From: Clostridia bacterium
GTDB lineage: Bacteria; Bacillota; Clostridia; Christensenellales; QALW01
DNA length: 64,000 nt
Assembly: GCA_900769815.1 (NCBI GenBank)
Contig: CAAGID010000030.1
Coordinates: forward strand, 62,001 to 126,000
Direction: 5' to 3'
Shown: one piece after another, positions 55,186-63,357 of the stretch
Position numbering within the stretch: the stretch's first letter is position 1
Layout of the letters: every line of letters starts with the position of its first letter
The notes under the pieces: generated by a model
The model's input: only the letters and a program-made list of their open reading frames with translations
Told to the model about the DNA's origin: nothing
Database searches by the model: none
Made by a program: the position numbers and the translations under genes

Positions 55186-55902
55186 TTACTTGTTTTTGTT
55201 TACTATTCTTGAATCATATTTACCTGTTTCAAGGTCAATATATCTAACAAAAAGTGAAACCTTATTATCAGCATTTAAGTTCTTCCAGATAATGTCGGTT
55301 AAAGTATCAATATCCGTATCGGGAAGTTCAAGTGTTTTGGGCTCGCCCTCAAAGCTGGGAAGGGGGTTTCCGTCACACTTATAAGTATGGATAAACTTTG
55401 CTTTTCCGGGCAATGGATTTGAGTAAGCAAAAGTATATCTCTGGCAGGAGCTTCCGTCGCCCTCTGCTGATTTTAAAATTGACATTGCATAATTCATATC
55501 TCCTTTTTCAAGGCGGATAATACCTGAAATACGAGGTGTGAAGTTAGGTGCATCGTCTTCAAACTCACGGGTTCTTAACGCCTGTTCAAATGTCATTTGT
55601 CTGTCCATAAGCTCATAAATCGTATCTGTCTGGTCACCGTTTGTAACGATGGTCTTATTGCCAAGAACTCTTACGGGAGCATAAATGATAAGGTGTGGAT
55701 CAACCATCTTAGACTCATCATAAGCTTGAGTTCTGATGCCTTCGCCGTCTTCAACGAAAACGCGGTTACGGCTGTTTTCGCTTCTGCCCATAATAAAATA
55801 CGCGGTAATTGCCTTTTTACCGTCTTTACTTTTGCCGATAATAATACCTCTGCCGTGGTAAGCTAAAGAATTAAGTTCATTTTCAAGAGTTCTAATTTCC
55901 AT
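55186..55902 (-). CDS. IMP cyclohydrolase, PurO-like
   Basis: 238 residues matching the IMP cyclohydrolase family PF07826 first known from archaeal PurO: Y-H-G-R-G-I-I-I-G, A-Y-F-I-M-G-R-S-E-N-S-R-N-R and Y-N... Y-A-P-V-R-V. Closes FAICAR to IMP, the last step. Coexists with the stand-alone AICAR transformylase 11 nt downstream. GCGGAGGG precedes ATG 55902. Confidence 0.88.
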   Translation of the reverse strand: MEIRTLENELNSLAYHGRGIIIGKSKDGKKAITAYFIMGRSENSRNRVFVEDGEGIRTQAYDESKMVDPHLIIYAPVRVLGNKTIVTNGDQTDTIYELMDRQMTFEQALRTREFEDDAPNFTPRISGIIRLEKGDMNYAMSILKSAEGDGSSCQRYTFAYSNPLPGKAKFIHTYKCDGNPLPSFEGEPKTLELPDTDIDTLTDIIWKNLNADNKVSLFVRYIDLETGKYDSRIVNKNK

Positions 55903-55917
55903 TTTTATGCCCTCCGC

Positions 55918-56547
55918 TTATTTAATAGTTGCTATACCGTTTTCAACGGTAATTCTTTCATCACAAAGTAATTTTACCGCTTGAGGTAAAATCTTCCATT
56001 CAGCCTCTTCCATTATACGTCTTTGTAACGTTTCAGGAGTATCGCCATTTAAAACTTCAACTGCCTTTTGCAGGATGATAGGTCCGCCGTCACACTCTTT
56101 AGTAACAAAATGAACCGTTGCACCTGATACCTTAACGCCTTTTTTAAGGGCTTCCTCGTGAACACGGAGACCGTAATAGCCTTTACCGCAGAAGGAAGGA
56201 ATAAGGGCAGGATGAACGTTTACCATTTTATTAGGAAATGCGTTACATACCGCATCGCCTAAAATAGTCATAAAGCCTGCATAAACGATTACATCAGCCT
56301 TCTCTTCAAGAAATGCTTTAAGCATATCTTCCGTATATTTATCAACGCTGTCGTAATCTTTTCTTATCAGCGTTCGTGTTTTAATGTTATTCTGCTCTGC
56401 TCGGACAAGAGCATAAGCGTCAGCGTTAGAGGCTATAACGCAGGTAATTTTACCGTTACCCAGCTCTCCCCTCTTTTCAGCGTCAATTAACGCCTGAAGA
56501 TTGGTGCCGCCGCCGGAAGCAAGAACAACTATATTTTTCTTATTCAA
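55918..56547 (-). CDS. purN: GAR transformylase
   Basis: About 209 residues. V-V-L-A-S-G-G-G-T-N-L-Q-A-L at the N terminus, the catalytic H-P-A-L-I-P-S-F-C-G-K-G and the D-G-G-P-I-I-L-Q segment are typical. Transfers formyl from 10-formyl-THF to GAR. Start chosen is TTG 56547 (N-K-K-N-I-V-V), spaced from GAGGGTG inside the purM end; in-frame GTG/ATG codons 12-18 nt earlier are alternatives. The 8-nt overlap with purM suggests coupling. Confidence 0.93.
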   Translation of the reverse strand: MNKKNIVVLASGGGTNLQALIDAEKRGELGNGKITCVIASNADAYALVRAEQNNIKTRTLIRKDYDSVDKYTEDMLKAFLEEKADVIVYAGFMTILGDAVCNAFPNKMVNVHPALIPSFCGKGYYGLRVHEEALKKGVKVSGATVHFVTKECDGGPIILQKAVEVLNGDTPETLQRRIMEEAEWKILPQAVKLLCDERITVENGIATIK

Positions 56548-57577
56548 TGATAACACCCTCATCACTTTCTATAACAGTACCGATAATATAAGCATCTTCG
56601 CCCTGAGCCTTTAAGATTTCAAGAGCCTTATCTGCTTCGTCAGCCTTAACAACAATGCTCATACCAACGCCCATATTAAAGGTATTGAACATATCACGCT
56701 CGGAAATTCCGCCAACCTTCTGAATAAGATTAAAGATAGGAAGAACCTTAAGGGTTGATTTATCAACCTTAACTGAATAGCCATTAGGTAAGCTTCTGGG
56801 AATATTCTCATAGAATCCCCCGCCTGTAATATGTGAAATTGCGTGTACGTCAACCTGCTCTAAAAGTGCAAGAACCGCTTTAACGTAGATTTTTGTAGGT
56901 GTAAGTAACGTTTCGCCTAAGGTTTTGCCGTTAAGTTTATCCTTATAAGCTGTTAAATCACAGTTGCCGATATCAAAAACCTTACGAACAAGTGAGAAGC
57001 CGTTGGAATGTACACCGGAAGATGCAAGAGCAATAACCTTATCCCCTGCAGTTACCTTATTGTTATCTAAGATTTTCTTTTTATCAACAATACCTACTGC
57101 AAAGCCTGCAAGGTCGTAATCCTCTAAGGGCATCATACCGGGATGCTCAGCAGTTTCGCCACCGATTAAGGCTGCACCTGACTGTACACAACCTTCGCAT
57201 ACACCGCTTACGATTGAAGCAATTTTTTCAGGATAGTTCTTTCCGCAAGCAATATAATCAAGGAAGAAAAGGGGTTTTGCACCACAGCAGATAATATCGT
57301 TTACACACATTGCAACTGCGTCAATACCGATAGTATCGTGCTTATCCATTAAAATTGCAAGCTTAACTTTTGTACCGCAACCGTCGGTACCGCTTACAAG
57401 AACGGGCTCTTCATAACCCGTAGGAAGACCGAAGCAACCACCAAACCCGCCAACGTCATCAAGGCAACCTGCGTTACGTGTTCTTTTAATATGTTCTTTC
57501 ATAAGTTCAACTGACTTATAACCTGCAGTAATATCTACACCTGCTGCTGCATAACTATCTGATTTTGATTTCATCAT
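56540..57577 (-). CDS. purM: AIR synthetase
   Basis: 345 residues. Y-A-A-A-G-V-D-I-T-A-G-Y near the N terminus, G-T-D-G-C-G-T-K-V-K-L-A and G-G-E-T-A-E-H-P-G-M-M are diagnostic, and H-I-T-G-G-G-F-Y-E-N-I-P closes the active site. Converts FGAM to AIR. 6 nt after purF. Confidence 0.97.
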   Translation of the reverse strand: MMKSKSDSYAAAGVDITAGYKSVELMKEHIKRTRNAGCLDDVGGFGGCFGLPTGYEEPVLVSGTDGCGTKVKLAILMDKHDTIGIDAVAMCVNDIICCGAKPLFFLDYIACGKNYPEKIASIVSGVCEGCVQSGAALIGGETAEHPGMMPLEDYDLAGFAVGIVDKKKILDNNKVTAGDKVIALASSGVHSNGFSLVRKVFDIGNCDLTAYKDKLNGKTLGETLLTPTKIYVKAVLALLEQVDVHAISHITGGGFYENIPRSLPNGYSVKVDKSTLKVLPIFNLIQKVGGISERDMFNTFNMGVGMSIVVKADEADKALEILKAQGEDAYIIGTVIESDEGVIIE

Positions 57578-57583
57578 TTTTAT

Positions 57584-59005
57584 TTATTCCTTTCCGTTCC
57601 AACAATAGGTACAAAGCTTGCAGGGCTCAATACCAATTGCTTTAATAATTCCCTCAAGGGATTGAAAATCAAGTGACGTAAAGTGAAGCTTTTCACATAT
57701 AACCTGACGAAGCTTTTGTCCTCGTTCAGTTTTTGCATCTGAATATTCTTCAAGATGCTTTAAGCCTTCCTCGCCTTCAAGCTCAATAACCGTTCTTCTT
57801 GCAATTAACTCCATCTGGTTTGACGAACGTGAGAAGTTAAGATATTTACAGCCGTAAATAATGGGCGGACAAGCTGAACGTATATGTACTTCTTTTGCAC
57901 CGTTATCATAAAGGAAATCAACCGTTTCCTTTAACTGTGTACCGCGAACGATAGAATCGTCAACAAAAAGAAGCTTTTTACCTTGTATAAGCTCGTGCAC
58001 GGGAATCATTTTCATCTTTGCAACGCGGTTTCTTTGTGCCTGGTTAGTAGGCATAAAGCTTCTTGGCCAGGTAGGCGTATATTTAATAAAGGGTCGTGCA
58101 AAGGGGATTTTAGACTCATTTGCATAGCCAATTGCGTGAGGTGTGCCTGAATCAGGAATACCGCCAACAAAGTCAATACCGTCAGTTTTGTCTAAGTCTT
58201 TATCGCTTTCAGCCATTATCTGACCGTTCCTATAGCGCATAACCTCAACGTTTACGCCTTCATAATTTGAAGTTGAGTATCCGTAATATGACCAAAGGAA
58301 TGCACATATCTTCATCTCTTTTTGTGCAGGAAGAAGTGTTTTCATCTCCGTTGCAGTAAGTTCCACGATTTGACCGGGGCCAAGCTCTAAAACGTCAGTA
58401 TAATCAAGTTTTTTATAGGCAAAAGATTCAAATGCAACTGCATATCCGTTTTTATTTTTACCAACAATACAAGGCGTCCTGCCGTAGAAATCACGTGCGG
58501 CAATTATCGTACCTTTATCGGTAAGAATAAGTACCGTTGCTGAGCCTTCTATAGACTGCTGAGCAAAGCGGATGCCGTCAGCAAAATTGTCTTTTTTATT
58601 CATTAACGCGGCAAAAAGTTCAACTGTGTTAACCTTACCGCCTGTCATTGCACTGAACTGGTCACCGTCTGACAGATATTTTTTAATTAGCTCATCAGAA
58701 TTGTTTATTGCACCTACCATTGTTATGGCATATGCACCAAGTCCTGAACGGAATAAAAGAGGTTGAGGATCGGTATCGCTTATACAGCCGATAGCCGCCG
58801 TGCCGCTCATTTCGTCAAAAATGTCTTCAAACTTGGTTCTGAAGGGCGAATTCTGTATATTATGTATTTCTCTTTGTAAACCCACTTCACTGTTCCAAGC
58901 CGCCATACCGCCACGGCGTGTGCCTAAATGAGAGTGATAGTCAGTGCCGAAAAATACGTCTGAAATAGCATCGCGCTTACATACTGCGCCGAAAAAGCCA
59001 CCCAT
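57584..59005 (-). CDS. purF: Amidophosphoribosyltransferase-like PurF lacking the catalytic Cys
   Basis: 473 residues. The C-terminal phosphoribosyltransferase half is complete: PRPP loop L-F-V-D-D-S-I-V-R-G-T, and cysteines including P-C-K-L-C-T-Y-C near the end that suit the Fe-S cluster of Bacillus-type PurF. The N-terminal Ntn glutaminase half is altered: the protein begins M-G-G-F-F-G-A-V where the family has a processed Cys1 (C-G-V-x-G), H-R-G-Q-E-G-A-G is H-L-G-T-R-R-G-G, and the oxyanion H-N-G-N is M-V-G-A. AAAGGAG fixes the start at 59005, so no upstream Cys is available. It likely depends on free ammonia or an unseen glutaminase. Confidence 0.85.
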   Translation of the reverse strand: MGGFFGAVCKRDAISDVFFGTDYHSHLGTRRGGMAAWNSEVGLQREIHNIQNSPFRTKFEDIFDEMSGTAAIGCISDTDPQPLLFRSGLGAYAITMVGAINNSDELIKKYLSDGDQFSAMTGGKVNTVELFAALMNKKDNFADGIRFAQQSIEGSATVLILTDKGTIIAARDFYGRTPCIVGKNKNGYAVAFESFAYKKLDYTDVLELGPGQIVELTATEMKTLLPAQKEMKICAFLWSYYGYSTSNYEGVNVEVMRYRNGQIMAESDKDLDKTDGIDFVGGIPDSGTPHAIGYANESKIPFARPFIKYTPTWPRSFMPTNQAQRNRVAKMKMIPVHELIQGKKLLFVDDSIVRGTQLKETVDFLYDNGAKEVHIRSACPPIIYGCKYLNFSRSSNQMELIARRTVIELEGEEGLKHLEEYSDAKTERGQKLRQVICEKLHFTSLDFQSLEGIIKAIGIEPCKLCTYCWNGKE

Positions 59006-59016
59006 AGAAATCTCCT

Positions 59017-59505
59017 TTAAAGCTTTGTTGCGATATCTAAATCTTTTTCCAATACCTTTTTAGCATCGGAAACACGTTTTGAATCAAGTTTTAACTGTAA
59101 GCCCTTATCCTCAACTGCGATAATCTGTGCAGCAAGAAGTGCCGCATTAGCACCACCGTTAATTGCAACTGTTGCAACGGGGATACCGGTGGGCATCTGT
59201 ACTGTTGCTAAAAGCGCATCCATACCGTCAAGGTTTGAGCTTGAACAAGGAATACCGATAACAGGTAATGTTGTATTTGCCGCAATAGCACCTGCTAAAT
59301 GTGCCGCCATGCCTGCGGCGGCAATAATAACACCAAAGCCGTTATCTCTTGCATTCAATGCAAAATCACGTGCTTCAACAGGTGTACGGTGTGCTGAATA
59401 AACGTGTACCTCAAAAGGAATTTCAAGGCTTTTAAGCATATCTGTTGCTTTTTTAATTATAGGAAGGTCACTGTCGCTTCCCATTACAATTCCAACTTTT
59501 TTCAT
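59017..59505 (-). CDS. purE: N5-CAIR mutase (PurE)
   Basis: 162 residues with V-G-I-V-M-G-S-D-S-D-L-P at the N terminus and Y-S-A-H-R-T-P, A-A-A-G-M-A-A-H-L and G-I-P. First gene of the purine operon. The start is ATG 59505 behind AAGGAGAG, directly after the riboswitch terminator; a longer reading frame would run through the riboswitch. No purK is in the window, so whether this is the class I mutase acting with PurK or another form cannot be settled here. Confidence 0.95.
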   Translation of the reverse strand: MKKVGIVMGSDSDLPIIKKATDMLKSLEIPFEVHVYSAHRTPVEARDFALNARDNGFGVIIAAAGMAAHLAGAIAANTTLPVIGIPCSSSNLDGMDALLATVQMPTGIPVATVAINGGANAALLAAQIIAVEDKGLQLKLDSKRVSDAKKVLEKDLDIATKL

Positions 59506-59518
59506 AAAAACTCTCCTT

Positions 59519-59567
59519 AAAAAACATAAAAGAGCACAGTTATTTACAAAAATGCAAATAATTGTGC
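59519..59567 (-). terminator. Riboswitch-controlled terminator before purE
   Basis: Minus-strand stem GCACAATTATTTGC / GTAAATAACTGTGC (59567-59554 with 59547-59534, two G-U type pairs), then TCTTTTATGTTTTTT. The 5' arm begins inside the conserved CTGGGCA of the ZTP aptamer, so ligand binding should prevent hairpin formation. Confidence 0.88.
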
Positions 59568-59640
59568 CCAGACGGTCGGCTATAAAAACTCCTTGCTCCA
59601 CTGTGGTTTTTCCACAATTATCCGTCAGTCGCAAGAAACT
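59560..59640 (-). promoter_or_regulatory. ZTP (pfl) riboswitch
   Basis: Reading the minus strand: CTTGC...GCAAG forms P1, GTGG-AAAA-CCAC forms P2, and GACGG pairs with CCGTC to form the pseudoknot that ends in the conserved CCGTCTGGGCA. This matches the pfl motif consensus that senses ZMP/ZTP and 10-formyl-THF shortage. It stands between a consensus promoter and purE and is followed by a terminator, so high ZMP should switch the purine-fhs operon on. Confidence 0.92.
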
Positions 59641-59656
59641 TAAAAATCACACTAAA

Positions 59657-59685
59657 ATTATATTGTAAAATGCAATTTTTGTCAA
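59657..59685 (-). promoter_or_regulatory. Promoter of the purine operon
   Basis: Minus strand -35 TTGACA (59685-59680), 17-bp spacer, -10 TATAAT (59662-59657), both perfect. The transcript starts about 10 nt before the ZTP aptamer. Confidence 0.9.
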
Positions 59686-59718
59686 GGCACGCAGCATATT
59701 AAAAATAAGAAATATATG

Positions 59719-60138
59719 TTAATTTTTCGCCTGTGTCTCACAGTAAATACAACGGTAAATTCCCTTTTCTTTATCAGCAAGCTTAAACACGTGGTCAAGC
59801 TCCTGCTCGCAGCTTGAAATACATCTTGGATTCTTACATTTTATAACGTTTGTAAGAATTTCAGGCTTTGCAATGCTCTTTTTTTCAACGAGAATACCAT
59901 TTTTGATTACGTTTACGGTTGCACCGGGATCAACGTAACCAATAACGTCTAAATTTACGGGGATATCAGCATCGATCTTTATAATGTCTTTTCTGCCCAT
60001 TTTTCTGGAAAAGCCGTTTTTAATTAAAGCAATTGAGCAGTCAAGTTCGGATAAACCTAAAAGCTCATATAAAAGCATACCTCTGCCGGCTGTAATATGG
60101 TCAATTACAACACCATTCTGAATTGAATCCACGTTCAT
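59719..60138 (-). CDS. pyrI: Aspartate carbamoyltransferase regulatory subunit
   Basis: 139 residues, a little shorter than E. coli PyrI. N-terminal allosteric domain (I-D-H-I-T-A-G-R-G) and C-terminal zinc domain with C-K-N-P-R-C and C-I-Y-C. Binds effector nucleotides and assembles with PyrB. Its ATG overlaps the pyrB stop by 4 nt. Last gene of the pyr operon; no good terminator follows before the purine promoter 40 nt away. Confidence 0.95.
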   Translation of the reverse strand: MNVDSIQNGVVIDHITAGRGMLLYELLGLSELDCSIALIKNGFSRKMGRKDIIKIDADIPVNLDVIGYVDPGATVNVIKNGILVEKKSIAKPEILTNVIKCKNPRCISSCEQELDHVFKLADKEKGIYRCIYCETQAKN

Positions 60139-61055
60139 AAAAGGTCAGCCTCCTTCAGAAGTTTTAAAATAAGTGCCATTCGCATATATTTGCCGTTAAG
60201 CACCTGTTTGAAATAGCAAGCGCGCTTGTCCTCATCAATCTTAACGCTTATCTCGTTTACTCTTGGCAGCGGATGCATTATAGCAAGGTCATCCTTTGCA
60301 TTTTTAAGCTTTTCAGGTGTAAGAATATAACTGTCCTTAAGGCGAAGATAATCCTCTTCATTAAAGAAACGTTCTCTTTGAACACGTGTCATATATAAAA
60401 TATCAAGTTCAGGCATTGCTACTTCAAGACTTGTTGTCTGCTTATATTCAATATTCTTCTCTTTTAAAATATTTTTAACGTAGCTTGGAAGTTTTAATTC
60501 TTCAGGCGAAATAAGCACGATTTTTACGTTTTCATAGCGTGAAAGTGCGTTAATAAGGGAATGAACGGTTCTGCCGAATTTAAGGTCACCGCAAAAGCCT
60601 ACTGTAAGATTATTAAAGCCGCCCTTTTCCCTATAAATAGTTAAGAGGTCTGCAAGCGTCTGTGTGGGATGGTTATGTCCCCCATCGCCTGCATTGATTA
60701 CGGGAATAGTTGCATTTTTTGAAGCAACGTAGGGTGCGCCCTCTTTAGGATGACGCATTGCAATAATATCGGCATAACAGCTTATGGTCTTTGCCGTATC
60801 GGCAACGCTTTCACCCTTTGCAGCCGAAGAAGAATTTGCTTCGGAAAAGCCTATAACATTTCCGCCAAGCTCATACATTGCCGCCTCAAAAGAAAGGCGT
60901 GTTCTTGTAGAGGGTTCAAAAAAGAGTGTAGCAAGCTTTTTACCTTTGCAGACTTCGCTGTACTTTTTAGGATTTTCAATAATATCGCAAGCACAGGAAA
61001 TAAGCCCATCAATCTCATTAACGCTGAGGTCAAGTATATCAATAAGACTTCTCAT
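60135..61055 (-). CDS. pyrB: Aspartate carbamoyltransferase catalytic subunit
   Basis: 306 residues. Carbamoyl phosphate site [18 protein letters not shown] and the aspartate-binding H-P-L-P-R-V. The V-Q-R-E-R-F region is also present. Condenses carbamoyl phosphate with aspartate. It is paired with pyrI, so the allosteric ATCase is expected. AAAAGGATAG precedes ATG 61055. Confidence 0.97.
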   Translation of the reverse strand: MRSLIDILDLSVNEIDGLISCACDIIENPKKYSEVCKGKKLATLFFEPSTRTRLSFEAAMYELGGNVIGFSEANSSSAAKGESVADTAKTISCYADIIAMRHPKEGAPYVASKNATIPVINAGDGGHNHPTQTLADLLTIYREKGGFNNLTVGFCGDLKFGRTVHSLINALSRYENVKIVLISPEELKLPSYVKNILKEKNIEYKQTTSLEVAMPELDILYMTRVQRERFFNEEDYLRLKDSYILTPEKLKNAKDDLAIMHPLPRVNEISVKIDEDKRACYFKQVLNGKYMRMALILKLLKEADLL

Positions 61056-61072
61056 TTTCTCTATCCTTTTTA

Positions 61073-61729
61073 TTAGATTTTTGCACCGTTAACTTGAAGA
61101 TAATTTTTAATTCTGTCTACGTTTTCCTTGTTTTTGGGGTCTTCTTCAAGATACTCAATAATATCGTAAACGTCTACAACTGAATATACGGGGAAACCGA
61201 ATTCTTCGCCCACTTCAGCCATTGCCGATTTTTCAGTCTGTCCCTTTTCCTTACGGTCAACCATAACAAAGGTAGCTTTAACTTTAACGCCTTCAAGCTT
61301 ACTTAAAATTGCCATACTTTCGCGAATTGCAGTACCTGCGGTAATAACATCTTCAACGATAACCACTTCTTCGCCTGCCTGGGGCTTATAACCTACGAAT
61401 ACACCGCCCTCGCCGTGGTCCTTTTCCTCTTTACGGTTAAAGAAGAAGGGTACGTCAAGGTCATTTTTTGAAAGTGCACAAGCAACTGAAACTGCTATTG
61501 GAATCCCCTTATATGCAGGACCGTAAAGAACCGTTTTCTCGTTGCCGATTTTCTCAAAATATGCCTTTGCATAGAATTCGCCTAACTTTGAAATCTGGTC
61601 GCCGGTTTTAATATCGCCTGCGTTAATGAAGTAAGGAATCTTTCTACCTGATTTTGCAGTGAAATCCCCAAACTTAAGAACGCCTGCACCCTCTAAAAAC
61701 TGTATAAACTCTCTTTTATAGCTTTCCAT
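61073..61729 (-). CDS. pyrE: Orotate phosphoribosyltransferase
   Basis: 218 residues. PRPP loop [12 protein letters not shown] and the flexible loop with [12 protein letters not shown]. Converts orotate to OMP. Separated by 17-18 nt from its neighbours pyrF and pyrB in the operon. AAGGAG precedes ATG 61729. Confidence 0.97.
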   Translation of the reverse strand: MESYKREFIQFLEGAGVLKFGDFTAKSGRKIPYFINAGDIKTGDQISKLGEFYAKAYFEKIGNEKTVLYGPAYKGIPIAVSVACALSKNDLDVPFFFNRKEEKDHGEGGVFVGYKPQAGEEVVIVEDVITAGTAIRESMAILSKLEGVKVKATFVMVDRKEKGQTEKSAMAEVGEEFGFPVYSVVDVYDIIEYLEEDPKNKENVDRIKNYLQVNGAKI

Positions 61730-61747
61730 TTTATTTTCTCCTTTATT

Positions 61748-62446
61748 TTAATCGCAGAATTCTCTTACGCATCTTTCGTAAGCTTCAACGGGATCTTCTG
61801 CAGCAGTAATAGGTCTGCCAACAACAATATAATCTGAGCCGATTTTTTTAGCCTCCGCAGGTGTCATAACACGTTTCTGATCGCCAATATCGCCATCTGC
61901 AAAACGAACACCCGGAGTTACGGTAATAAATTCTCTGCCACAGGTTGAGTGTACCTTTTCGGCCTCTAAGGGCGAACAAACAACACCGTCAAGACCTGCT
62001 TTCTTAGCATTTGAGGCGTAGTGCATTACTACCTTGTCAATAGGCTCGTTAATTAAGAGGTCGTTCTGCATACTTTCCTGGTCTGTGGAGGTAAGCTGTG
62101 TAACGGCAATTAAAATGGGACGTGTGCCATCTTCTCTTGTCAATCCTTCAATGGCGGCAGTCATCATATTAATTGTGCCGGAAGCGTGAAGATTTGTCAT
62201 GTCAACGTCAAGACGCGATAAAACCGACATTGACTTTTTAACTGTATTGGGAATATCGTGAAGCTTTAAATCAAGGAAAATCTTGTGTCCTCTCTTTTTG
62301 ATTTCACGTACGATTTCAGGACCTTCAGCATAGAAAAGCTCCATACCGATTTTTACAAAAGGCTTTCTGCCCTGAAACTTATCTAAAAATTCAAAAAACT
62401 TTTCCTTTGAGGAAAAATCGCAAGCAATAATAACATCCTTTCCCAT
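61748..62446 (-). CDS. pyrF: Orotidine 5'-phosphate decarboxylase
   Basis: 232 residues, group I type. Catalytic D-L-K-L-H-D-I-P-N-T-V, N-terminal I-A-C-D-F-S, T-P-G-V-R-F and V-V-G-R-P-I-T for phosphate binding. Makes UMP. Its ATG overlaps the pyrD stop by one base (TAATG), implying coupled translation. Confidence 0.97.
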   Translation of the reverse strand: MGKDVIIACDFSSKEKFFEFLDKFQGRKPFVKIGMELFYAEGPEIVREIKKRGHKIFLDLKLHDIPNTVKKSMSVLSRLDVDMTNLHASGTINMMTAAIEGLTREDGTRPILIAVTQLTSTDQESMQNDLLINEPIDKVVMHYASNAKKAGLDGVVCSPLEAEKVHSTCGREFITVTPGVRFADGDIGDQKRVMTPAEAKKIGSDYIVVGRPITAAEDPVEAYERCVREFCD

Positions 62447-63357
62447 TATAAAACACCTCCGATAATATCTCTTAAGTTATCTATTTTATATTCTTCCATT
62501 TTTTTAGGAAGCTCTTCAATAATATTTTTGCAGGCAAAGGGCTCAATTAAATTCATTGCACCTACTTCAACTGCAGTTGCACCTGCAAGCATCATTTCAA
62601 TAACGTCTTCAGCGGACGAAACACCGCCCATACCGATAACGGGAATCTTTACAGCGTGGGCAACCTGATATACCATTCTTACTGCAACGGGAAAAATTGC
62701 ACTGCCTGAAAAACCGCCCATTTTATTGGCAATAACGGGTTTTCTTGATTTTAAATCTATACGCATACCTAAAAGAGTATTTATAAGACTTATACCGTCT
62801 GCCCCTGCATCCTCGCAAGCCTTTGCAATGGAAACAATATCCGTTACGTTGGGCGAAAGCTTTATTATTACAGGCTTGGTTGTTACCTTTTTAACTGCTT
62901 TTGTAACATCTGCCGCATTTTCAGGGGAAGTACCAAAGCTCATACCTCCACCGTGCACGTTAGGACAGCTTACATTAACTTCAAGCCAGCCAACCTGCTC
63001 ACATTTATCTAATTTTTCACAAGTGTAAGCGTAATCTTCAACGGAAAATCCGCTTACGTTTGCCATAACGGGCTTATGAAAGCACTTTTTTAATTTGGGA
63101 AGTTCTTCACTAATTACCTTTTCAACGCCGGGATTCTGAAGTCCTACCGCATTTATCATACCCTGAGGACACTCGGCAATTCTCGGTGTGGGGTTACCAA
63201 AGCGAGGATCTTTTGTTGTTCCTTTAAATGAAAAAGTGCCTAAAATATTTATATCGTAAATTTCATTGAATTCATAACCAAAACCAAATGTTCCCGAAGC
63301 AGGAATAACGGGGTTATCAAGCTCAATACCGCAAAGGTTTACACTTAATTTTCCCAT
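62446..63357 (-). CDS. pyrD: Dihydroorotate dehydrogenase type 1B, catalytic subunit
   Basis: 303 residues, FMN enzyme. N-P-V-I-P-A-S-G-T-F-G-F-G at the N terminus, catalytic cysteine in L-E-V-N-V-S-C-P-N-V, and I-G-M-G-G-V. The Cys base and the presence of PyrK show the NAD-dependent 1B type. It starts within the pyrK end (13-nt overlap). Confidence 0.97.
   Translation of the reverse strand: MGKLSVNLCGIELDNPVIPASGTFGFGYEFNEIYDINILGTFSFKGTTKDPRFGNPTPRIAECPQGMINAVGLQNPGVEKVISEELPKLKKCFHKPVMANVSGFSVEDYAYTCEKLDKCEQVGWLEVNVSCPNVHGGGMSFGTSPENAADVTKAVKKVTTKPVIIKLSPNVTDIVSIAKACEDAGADGISLINTLLGMRIDLKSRKPVIANKMGGFSGSAIFPVAVRMVYQVAHAVKIPVIGMGGVSSAEDVIEMMLAGATAVEVGAMNLIEPFACKNIIEELPKKMEEYKIDNLRDIIGGVL

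Noticed and set aside
59506..59634. N-terminal extension of PurE by 43 residues
   Set aside because: The extension would translate the riboswitch and its terminator; PurE family members begin at M-K-K-V-G-I, which has its own ribosome binding site.
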